Of a stretch of DNA of 64,000 nt, positions 55,856 to 64,000 are shown piece by piece. The first letter of the stretch is position 1. Every line of letters starts with the position of its first letter. The notes beneath the pieces are model-generated. The model was not told the DNA's origin and did not search any database. It saw only the letters and a program-made list of their open reading frames with translations. The stretch comes from Aptenodytes patagonicus (Eukaryota; Chordata; Aves; Sphenisciformes; Spheniscidae). The position numbers and the translations under genes were made by a program. The stretch spans positions 310,001 through 374,000 of the forward strand of contig NW_027472014.1 in assembly GCF_965638725.1 (NCBI RefSeq), given 5' to 3'.

Positions 55856-56704
55856 GGTGTTTCCTCCTCCTGCTTCTCCTCCTTCTCCTCCTCCTCCTCT
55901 TCCCTCTTCTTCCTCCTCCTTTTCCTCCTCCTCCTGCTCTTCTTACTCCTCCTTTTCCCCCTAATCCTCCTTCTCTTCCTTCTTCTCCTCCTCCTCTGCT
56001 CTTCTTCCTCTGCCTCCTGTTCTTCTGCCTCCTTTTCTTCCTCCTCCTCTTCTTCCTTTCCCTCCTTCTGTTCTTGTTTCTCCTCCTCCTTTCTTTCGCC
56101 TCCTTTTTTTCTTCCTCCTCACGCTTTTTTTTAATTCTCCTCCTCCTCCTTATCCTGTTCTTCCTCCTCTTCTTCCACTTCATCTTTTTCTCTCTTCCTC
56201 ATGTTCTTCCTCCCTCTATTCCTCCACCGTTCTTCCTGTTCTTCCTCCTTTTCCTTCTCTTCCTGTTCTTCCTCCTCTTCCCCATCTTCTCCTGTTTCTC
56301 TTCCCTTTGCTCCTCCTCCTGCTCTTCTTCCTCCTCCTGTTTCTCCTCCTGTTCATTCTCTTCCTCCATTTCTTCCTCCTCTAACTCCTGTTCTTCCTCC
56401 TCCTCCTCCTCTTGTCCTTCCTTCTTTTCCTTTTTATGTTCCTCCTCGTACTCCTCCTCTTCCTGCTCTTCTTGTTCTTTCTCATGTTCTTCATCCTGTT
56501 CTTCCTACAGTTCTTCCTCCTCCTCCTGTTCTTTTTCTTTCTCCGTTTTGTCTTCATCCAGTTCTTCCTCCACCTCTTCCTCCTTCTCCTTCTCCTCCTC
56601 CTCCTCATACGCCTCTGCAGGTTTATCCTCTGCATGTTCATCCTCCTCCTGTTCTTCTTGTTCTTCACAGTCCTTCTCCTTCTACCCCTCCTCCTCCAAC
56701 TCAT
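55856..56704. repeat. Long (CTC/CTT)n polypyrimidine tract, B2
   Basis: Twin of 34005-34853 with a few C/T changes. The 210-codon poly-Ser frame at 56074-56706 arises because one stop present in B1 is absent here. Confidence 0.95.
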
Positions 56705-57506
56705 AGAATCATAGAATAGTTTGGGTTGGAAGGGACCTCTAAAGGTCATCTAGTCCAACCCCGCTGCCATGGGCAGGGACATCTTCAACAAGATCAGGTT
56801 GCTCAGAGCCCCGTCCAACCTGACCTGGAATGTTTCCAGGGATGGGGCATCCACCACCTCTCTGGGCAGCCTCTTCCAGTGTTTCACAACCCTCAGCGTA
56901 AAAAATTTCTTCCTTCTATCTAGCCTAAATCTACCCCCCTTTAGTTTAAAGCCATTCTCCCTTGTCCTGTCGCAGCAGGCCCTGCTAAAAAGTTTGCCGC
57001 CATCTTTTTTATAAGCCCCCTTCAAGTACTGATAGGCTGCAAGAAGGTCTCCCCAAAGCCTTCTCTTCTCTAGGCTGAACAACCCCAACTCTCTCAGCCT
57101 TTCTTCACAGGAGAGGTGTTCCATCCCCCTGATGATTTTCGTGGCCCTCTTCTGGACCCGTTCCAACAGGTCCGTGTCTTTCTTATGCTGAGGGCCCCAG
57201 AGGTGGATGCAGTACTCCAGGGGGGGTCTCACCAGAGCAGAGTAGAGGGGCAGAATCTCGCCCCTTGACCTGCTGGCCACGCTTCTTTTGATGCAGCCCA
57301 GGATACGGTTGGCCTTCTGGGCTGCGAGCGCACATTGCTGGCTCATGTCCAGCTTTTCATCCACCAGTACCCCCAAGTCCTTCTTGGCAGGGCTGCTCTC
57401 AATCCCTTCATCCCCCAGCCTGGATTGATACTGGGGGTTGCCCTGACCCAGGTGCAGGACCTTACACTTGACCTTGTTATACCTCATGAGGTTCACATGG
57501 GCACAC
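56705..57506 (-). mobile_element. CR1 LINE inserted in polypyrimidine tract, B2
   Basis: Twin of 34854-35655, with the same 248-codon C-terminal ORF2 frame and a few substitutions. Confidence 0.92.
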
Positions 57507-57753
57507 TATCCTCCTCATATTTCCTTCTGTTTTTCTTCCTCCTATTCCTATTATTCTGTTTATCCTCCTGTTCTTTAACCTCACCCTCTTGTTCCTTCTG
57601 TTCCTTTTTCCACCTTCTTCTCTTCTACTTCCTCCTCTTCCTTTTCCTTCCTTCCTTCTCCTTCTCCTCCTCCTCCTCCTCCTCCTCCTCTTCATCTTCT
57701 CCTACCTTTATTCCTCATTTTCTTTCTCCTCATCATCCTGTTTTTTTCTCCTT
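57507..57753. repeat. Polypyrimidine tract, right part, B2
   Basis: Twin of 35656-35908 with a shorter (CTC)n core and a small change (ACCTTTATTCC against ACCTCATATTCC). Confidence 0.9.
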
Positions 57754-58549
57754 GCCAATTGCATGAGATTCAACAAGGCTCAGTGCCGGGTCCTGCACTT
57801 GGGTCATAACAACCGCATGCGACACCGTAGGCTTGGGGAGGAGTGGCTGGAAAGCTGCCTGTTGGAAAAGGACCTGGGGGTGTTGGTCGACAGCCGGCTG
57901 AACATGAGCCGGCAGTGTGCCCAGGTGGCCAAGGCGGCTGATAGCATCCTGGCTTGTATCAGAAAGAGTGTGGCCAGCAGGAGTAGGGAAGTGATCGTGC
58001 CCCTGTACTCGGCCCTGGTGAGGCCGCACCTCGAATACTGTGTTCAGTTTTGGGCCCCTCACTACAAGAAAGACTTTGAAGTGCTGGAGCGCGTCCAAAG
58101 AAGGGCAATGAGGCTGGTGAGGGGTCTCGAGAACAAGTCTTCTGAGGAGCGGCTGAGGCAACTGGGCTTGTTTAGCCGGCAGAAAAGGAGGCTCAGGGGA
58201 GACCTTATCGCTCTCTACAACCACCTGCAAGGAGGTTGTAGCGAGGGGGATGTCGGTCTCTTCTCCCAAGTAACAAGCAATAGGACAAGAGGAAACGGCC
58301 TCAAGTTGCGCCAGGGGAGGTTTAGATTGGATGTTAGGAAAAATTTCTCCACCAAAAGGCTTGTCAAGCTTTGGAACAGGCTGCCCAGGGAAGTGGTGGA
58401 GTCCCCATCCCTGGAGGTATTGAAAAGACGTGTAGACGTGGCACTTAGGGACATGGTTTAGCGGTGGACTTGGTAATGCTAGGTTAACAGTTGGACTCGA
58501 TGATCTTAAAGGTCTTTTCCAACCTGAACGGTTCTATGATTCTATGATG
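57754..58549 (+). mobile_element. CR1 LINE, 3' part
   Basis: ORF2 C-terminal frame open from the 5' truncation point to TAG at 58459-58461: [35 protein letters not shown] and [13 protein letters not shown]. The 3' UTR has GGTCTTTTCCAACCTGAACG and ends GATTCTATGATG. The first 19 bases are also present at the end of B1. Confidence 0.95.
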
Positions 58550-60235
58550 CCAGGTTTGATGGTGTCAAAATAATAAAAAAATCACTTCTAGGGGAGCTGG
58601 AAGCCAGTTTTAATTTTAAACTCTTCTTTCACTGTAAGACATTCCAGAACAGCCACAAAATTACAAGCTCAGAGTTGAAACCAAGCGTTGTGACTGACTT
58701 GGAATTTTTTGTCCTTTTTCATTCATCCACTGGTAGTTAGAGGAGGGAAAAAGGGGATTTCTTTCAGAAGAGAACATGTCTTTTCCCCTGTCCTTCTTCT
58801 TCTTTGCCAGTGCTCTGAATGTTGGTGGTTTTATTGTTGGGGTATTTTGGTGCTGTGTCACTGTAGTAATAGCTGTGATGGAGACACTAGAGACCATAGG
58901 ACAGGTGGAAGATGCCAGTGGAGATCATCAGGCTGGAGAAGCCAAAGGAAAAAGCAGGGGGCTGGAGTTGCCTGGAGAGAGAGGGCCCAGTTTCCAAACT
59001 AGGTCAGCTCGTGTCCTCATCTCCCATGCAGGAGGTGAATCACACACATGGACTGCAAAGCAATGTGAGCCATAGAAAAAGGCTTGCTTAGCTCCGGATT
59101 GCCCAGGGACATTTAATTGGAATTCAGGCCTTGCCAGCGGGAAGGAAACATGCCCTGCAAGCCCACGCTGAGGCATGAGACCTTGCCTGGGGCTAAGGGA
59201 TATGTCAGGGGACGTAGGTGAGACCCCCAGCCCCTGGAGTGGCGGCTGGAGGATGGGTAGGTGAAAGGACCCTGATGGGAGCCCCGCAGGGCCTCGTACA
59301 GTGGACCAACGGGCACCTTCCCTTGTCACACAGAGCATCCCACGGGCTGGAAAAGGGATGCTCTGGAGAGTTTCTGGCAAATGTCTGGAGAAGAGCTGCT
59401 CCCCCCACCGGCTTCTCCCAGGGGCCGTCTCAGCTCCGGCGCCCTTCCCAAGGACAGCCCCACCAGGTGGGTGCAGTCAGCATTGCAGGGAAGAACAGGC
59501 AACAGCCACAACAGTCAGCACTGCGGGAAAGCTGGGACCCCAGAGAGCCTCCCAGGCTCTCCAATCCCAGCCTAGCCCAGTGTGTGAGACAGTGGCCAGA
59601 AGAGTGGGGTTTTAATCTAGGCTACCTACTAACTAACGATCTATGTGAGAGTACAACCCGATCCGGTGTTACGCATAATATCAGCACTGTGAAGAGATGT
59701 GACGTTCAAATGGAAAATGAGACAGTTTGAACATGTTTTAACAGCTTGCAGGAATAAAAAGGGGAAGCACTGTAAATATAAAAAAATACAATAAAATAAA
59801 CGTCTGAACCTTCTGTGACAAGTTATGTCATATCAAAGTGCATGTCTGCTCGGTCAGGACGCTGAACCCCCACTGCACCCACATCCAGCCCTGACCAAAA
59901 GGGGACAGAGAGAGACACAGAGTGACTTTGCAGAAACAGCATTTGGCTCAGGGGGACGTGCAGGGCAACAGGCACCCCGACAAACCGGTAACAAGTGCCC
60001 ACAGGTCACCGGAAAGAGCAGGTTTGGCTTTCTGCCTGAAACATGTTTCAGGAATTGCTCTGAGGATTTTTTCTTCCGCCTTCATCATCTCCACTGCCAG
60101 CTCTTCACAGTGACAGTCAAGCAAAGTGAATGCAACCTGCAAGGACTAGGAGCAGAGATGAGGCTAATTCCAGAGCAGGAGGGAGATTCCCACTAGAGCT
60201 GATGAGGTTGCCCAGGCCAGGAGGTCTAAGCTCAC
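58550..60235. other. Unassigned sequence
   Basis: No gene recognised. A plus frame near 58776-59075 begins with a hydrophobic run (ALNVGGFIVGVFWCCVTVVI) but has no family resemblance. AATAAA-like words lie near 59750-59800. No repeat ends detected. Confidence 0.4.
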
Positions 60236-61313
60236 AGCTTAGACAGGTGTACTCTGCGCTGGGTAAAAAACTGGCTGGACGGCCGGGCCCAGAGAGTTGT
60301 GGTGAATGGAGTTACATCCAGTTGGCGGCCGGTCACGAGTGGTGTTCCCCAGGGCTCAGTTTTGGGGCCGGTCTTGTTCAATATCTTTATCGATGATCTG
60401 GATGAGGGGATCGAGTGCACCCTCAGTCAGTTTGCAGACGACACCAAGTTGGGCGGGAGTGTTGATCTGCTCGACGGTAGGAAGGCTCTGCAGAGGGACC
60501 TGGACAGGCTGGATCGATGGGCCCAGGCCAACTGTATGAGGTTCAACAAGGCCAAGTGCCGGGTCCTGCACTTCGGCCACAACAGCCCCATGCAGCGCTA
60601 CAGGCTTGGGAAGGAGTGGCTGGAAAGCTGCCTGTCGGTAAAGGACCTGTGGGTGTTGGTCGACAGCCGGCTGAATATGAGCTGGCACTGTGCCCGGGCG
60701 GCCAAGAAGGCCAATGGCATCCTGGCCTGTATCAGAAAGAGTGTGGCCAGCAGGAGTAGGGAAGTGATCATGCCCCTGTACTCGGCCCTGGTGAGGCCGC
60801 ACCTCGAATACTGTGTTCAGTTTTGGGCCCCTGACTACAAGAAGGACGTCGAGGTGCTGGAGCGTGTCCAGAGAAGGGCAACGAGGCTGGTGAGGGGTCT
60901 GGAGAACAAGTCTTCTGAGGAGCGGCTGAGGGAACTGGGACTGTTTAGCCTGGAGAAAAGGAGGCTGAGGGGAGACCTCATCGCTCTCTACAACTACTTG
61001 TAGCGAGGGGGATGTCGGTCTCTTCTCCCAAGTAACTAGCGATAGGACGAGAGGAAATGGCCTCAAGTTGCACCAGGGGAGGTTTAGATTGGACATGACG
61101 AAAAATTTCTTTACTGAAAGAGTGGTGAAACATTGGAACAGGCTGCCCAGGGAAGTGGTGGAGTCCCCATCCCTGGAAGTATTTAAAAGATGAGTAGATG
61201 AGGCACTTAGGGACATGGTATAGTGGGCATGGTGGTGTTGGGTCGATGGTTGGACTCGATGATCTTAGAGGTCTTTTCCAACCTCAATGATTCTATGATT
61301 CTATGATTCTATG
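60236..61313 (+). mobile_element. CR1 LINE with RT C-terminal half
   Basis: The longest CR1 copy here. It keeps RT motifs [14 protein letters not shown] (about 60341) and the catalytic FADD (about 60431-60442), then the C-terminal words shared with the other copies. The frame stops at TAG 61001-61003 after a deletion, and a second frame continues. 3' end with three ATTCTATG units at about 61289-61312. 5'-truncated. Confidence 0.95.
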
Positions 61314-61560
61314 ACTGTCGCAGTGTATGGCGCTGGCTGACGCCAAGGACGTGGGCCAGCTGGCGTGAGCAAGGCTGGGAAGTGGGGTGCTGGTGCCGGT
61401 GCCAGGACAGTGCTGCTCGGCCAGACCCTGCCTCCTCCCAGCGCCACTCCTTCCTCTGTCACTCTGCGGGCATAGCCGGTCATAGGCAATGCAAGCCCCA
61501 AGCCTCAGCCACTGTCCGAGGCCACCATCCTCCTTTAGCCATGAGCAAGATCTCAAACTC
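61314..61560. other. Unassigned sequence
   Basis: GC-rich, no domain recognised. Contains a short T/G/C-rich frame only. Confidence 0.35.
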
Positions 61561-61574
61561 CTTTTCGTCTATAG

Positions 61575-62088
61575 GAGAAGGGTTTTTAATAGAAATGGAT
61601 GCACATGGCACAGTCTATTCCGGAATAGCCACAGTTGCTAAAATCTTTCCGTGTCCTGGATGGATGGTTTTCAGGACCAGCTCCTGGGTCCACTTCCACC
61701 GGGGCTAGCGATAGCTGTATTTCAGGTAGGTAATTCAGATTTCATCCTTTGTCCCCTGACCATCCCCACAGGCCCAGCAGCACAGAAAGTCAGTGGGCTG
61801 CGTTTGGGCAACTTGCTCCACGGGGCTCGTGGCGAATGTTGTGTCTGCATCCCTGCTCTTGTGTTCTCCCTGTAGGGTCCTGGTCAACAAAACAAGCTGT
61901 TTGCCCTGGAAATGACCATCGTGGCTAAAGATGGACTCCTCTTGGTGGATGCCAGCCAAGCTGTGGGAATGTCTCTGGCACACATGCTGTTCCAGCTTTC
62001 AATCCCCAAGATGCCGGAATTAAGGCAGGTCCAACCGGAAGAAAATTGGCCGTTTTTACTGAAAGAGGGGAGGAAGCACCAGCACTGA
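61575..62088 (+). pseudogene. Two exon-like segments of an unidentified gene
   Basis: Segment 1 (61575 to about 61705) follows a CTATAG acceptor-like site and reads GEGFLIEMDAHGTVYSGIAT, then VAKIFPCPGW, before a TAG at 61706-61708. Segment 2 (61876-62088) follows TTCTCCCTGTAG and reads 70 residues without a stop (GPGQQNKLFALEMTIVAKDG, LLLVDASQAVGMSLAHMLFQ, ...) to TGA 62086-62088. Composition and splice-like borders look genic. I do not recognise the family, and no donor connects the two convincingly. It could be an eroded gene, a retrocopy or chance. Confidence 0.3.
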
Positions 62089-62204
62089 GGAGCCGTTCAT
62101 ATCCTGCCAAGAGCCACATGGAAATGAAATGTGTGGTGAGCTTAGGCAGGACTACTCATGGAGCTACTCCATGGCAGGTGCTACTCCATGGAGCAGCACA
62201 CTTG

Positions 62205-62276
62205 GGTATTAAGGCTTTATCAGAGTTGGGTGTTAAGGCTTTATCCCACTTGGGTGTTAAGGCTTTATCCTTGGCA
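62205..62276 (+). repeat. 24-bp tandem repeat, three units
   Basis: Three units of TTAAGGCTTTATC-A/C-...TTGGGTG at 24-bp spacing, preceded by two CATGGAGCTACTCC/CATGGAGCAG words. Frames through it give repeats of VLRLYPTW type. Confidence 0.9.
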
Positions 62277-62655
62277 TCCACGGCTGGATGAGCGCCAGAA
62301 AGCAAGGAGGGAGATCCTTCGAGGCGCCAGGGGAGGGGAGTGAGGGGAGACTCCCCAGCACCAAGATTTTTCACTCTCTTTATTAAAAAAGAAAAAACAA
62401 ACAAACAAACAGTAGATTTCCTTCCAAAGACCCAAGCACAGCACATCTTCCAAAAGTTGATGGCATCGCTGGTCTTTGCCTCTCCGTTGCAACAGTCGAG
62501 ATACCATAAAAACCTGTTCCTCTGCACGCTTCAGTACAGCCAAAAGCATTAGCAAATCTGCCAGTCCTTTTTGGTAGCCTGATGTATTGCAGCACTGGGG
62601 ATTGGATTTTTTTTTTCCCCCCTCCCCAAAAGTAAAACCGTATGGGGGATCTCTT
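62277..62655. other. Unassigned sequence
   Basis: Contains TTTATTAAAAAAG and an (ACAA)n run near 62397-62412. No gene recognised. Confidence 0.4.
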
Positions 62656-63120
62656 ATAGAATCATAGAATCATAGAATCATTGAGGTTGGAAAAGACCTC
62701 TAAGATCATCGAGTCCAACCGTCAACCCAACACCACCATGCCCACTAAACCATGTCCCTAAGCGCCTCATCTACACGTCTTTTAAATACCTCCAGGGATG
62801 GGGACTCCACCACTTCCCTGGGCAGCCTGTTCCAATGTTTCACCACTCTTTTAGTAAAGAAATTTTTCCTTACATCCAATCTAAACCTCCCCTGGCACAA
62901 CTTGAGGCCATTTCCTCTCGTCCTATCACTTGTTACTTCGGAGAAAAGACCAACACCCACCTCGCTACAACCTCCTTTCAGGTAGTTGTAGAGAGCGATG
63001 AGGTCTCCCCTCAGCCTCCTTTTCTCCAGGCTAAACAACCCCAGTTCCCTCAGCCGCTCCTCAGAAGACTTGTTCTCCAGGCCCCTCACCAGCCTCGTTG
63101 CCCTTCTCTGGACACGCTCT
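62656..63120 (-). mobile_element. CR1 LINE, 3' part
   Basis: 3' end at 62656 with three ATAGAATC units, then GAGGTTGGAAAAGACCTCTA and ORF2 C-terminus ([33 protein letters not shown]). 5'-truncated near 63120. Confidence 0.95.
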
Positions 63121-63831
63121 TGTCTCACTGATTTTTCTATCATAAATGAAACTTTTAAAAAAGTTAAAATTGTGTAATTTACAAACTGACTTGCATTGTT
63201 TAAACTGTAACTGCCAAATAGCTGTAGCATACAATGTATTAGGTGCACTTAAGCAGTTCGGTATTTGTTCTGAATGTTTAAAAAGAGGCAACTGAATGTT
63301 ATGGGGTTTTTCCCAATGTTTTGAGAGAGTGCTCTGAAGGACCTTATTTCTGCCTTGCTTTCGACAGCACGTTTCCCTGGCAGTGCAGTAGCATCTCTCT
63401 TGGGCAGTGCAGCTGGCCAGATGTCCCTCCTAATTATGTAACCCACAAAAAAACCCCCTAGTCAAATTGTAACTGTATTTTGGAGATAGAGAATGTAATG
63501 GTATCAACTCACAGCTATGCAAGTTAAATCAATGCAAAAGGAAAATCAAATACTTGTATACCAGAAGTATTTTTATTGGAGGTATATAAACATACGCACA
63601 ACTTTTTAGCATGATGTGAATTACTGAGATTTGTTGGGGTTTTTTTTCATTTTCCTCTTTAAAGTTTTACACTTCACTTTCAGCTTTATTGACCAAGCAA
63701 GCAAGATGTGCAGCAGCAGCATCAAGGGCTGTAGCTGTTGCGGTGGATCTGTAAGCGTAGATTCTGATGACGGTACAACCTTGTCCTGCAGCCTCGCAGG
63801 GTTATCTCCCTGCAGCAGTGCTGTGAGGAAG
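63121..63831. other. Unassigned AT-rich sequence
   Basis: No gene recognised. A short plus frame at 63700-63850 (KMCSSSIKGCSCCGG...) is Cys/Ser-rich but has no family match I can name. Confidence 0.4.
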
Positions 63832-64000
63832 TGTTGTGGTTTAACCCGGCAGGCAGCTAAACAGCGCACAGCCGTTCACTCACTCCCCCCCGCCTCCCAG
63901 TGGGATGGGGGAGAGAATCGGGGAGAGGAAAGAAAAGTAAAATTTGTGGGTTGAGATAACAACAGTTTAACAGGACAGAAAAGGAAGGGAAAATACTACT
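63832..64000 (-). mobile_element. ERVL-type LTR, inverted, cut by window end
   Basis: TGTTGTGGTTTAACCC..., CCCAGTGGGATGGGGGAGAG, GTGGGTTGAGATAA and CAGTTTAA match the reverse complement of the 3' part of the 9780-10323 LTR. Only the LTR 3' end is visible. Confidence 0.85.

Larger units (their letters stand above)
50675..57772 (+). repeat. Segmental duplication B, copy B2
   Basis: Direct near-identical copy of 28826-35927. Left edge: ERV2 remnant joins at TCTGGGCCGCC. Right edge runs without a break into a full-length 3' CR1 fragment (57754 onward), the state from which B1 was cut. Confidence 0.95.

Overview
This window reads as avian nuclear DNA. The case rests on CR1 LINEs ending in ATTCTATG repeats, an OR14-type olfactory receptor pseudogene, ERVL-type LTRs with (ATT)n tracts, a spliced maestro heat-like repeat (MROH) gene, and betaretrovirus-like endogenous elements. 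The species cannot be told from the sequence. Nothing here is prokaryotic: no operons or CRISPR.

Layout. 1-665: 3' internal end of an ERVL element abutting an inverted LTR. 727-1659: broken olfactory receptor on the minus strand. 3913-9779: segmental duplication copy A1, holding an uninterrupted RIM-binding-protein-like ORF, an inverted partial paralogue of it, a GGGGACA minisatellite, an RCC1-repeat gene fragment, and the LTR plus gag of a betaretrovirus-like element (ERV1) primed by initiator tRNA-Met. 9780-13721: ERVL provirus with two LTRs but most of gag and RT missing. 13722-19770: mostly non-coding DNA with purine- or pyrimidine-rich tracts, a CRE-containing repeat unit and a ZNF143-like promoter motif. 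19822-28176: MROH-family gene on the minus strand, 19 exons that I could phase, with one damaged exon. 28620-28825: 5' remnant of a second olfactory receptor.

28826-57772: a nested duplication. Block B1 (28826-35927) is followed by A2 (35941-42369, near-identical to A1), then the rest of ERV1 (gag, pro with dUTPase, pol), then a second betaretrovirus-like provirus (ERV2, 45.6-50.6 kb), then B2 (50675-57772, near-identical to B1). B carries an AT-rich block, two CR1 fragments, a 65-bp CRE-like minisatellite and long CTC/CTT tracts. The outer flanks (olfactory receptor remnant on the left, CR1 on the right) suggest that block B was one locus, and that the A2-ERV1-ERV2 block was placed between two direct copies of it.

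57754-64000: three CR1 copies, two exon-like segments of an unidentified gene, a 24-bp tandem repeat and the start of another inverted LTR.

The probable host genes are the MROH gene and the two RIMBP-like ORFs. All retroviral reading frames are interrupted, truncated or lack partners. I found no defence or biosynthetic system. The most notable signals are the duplication architecture, the RIMBP-like pair with its displaced reading-frame segment, the initiator-Met primer site, and the expansion of a CRE-bearing minisatellite from a unit still present as a single copy at 15.77 kb. All identities and percentages are estimates by eye.
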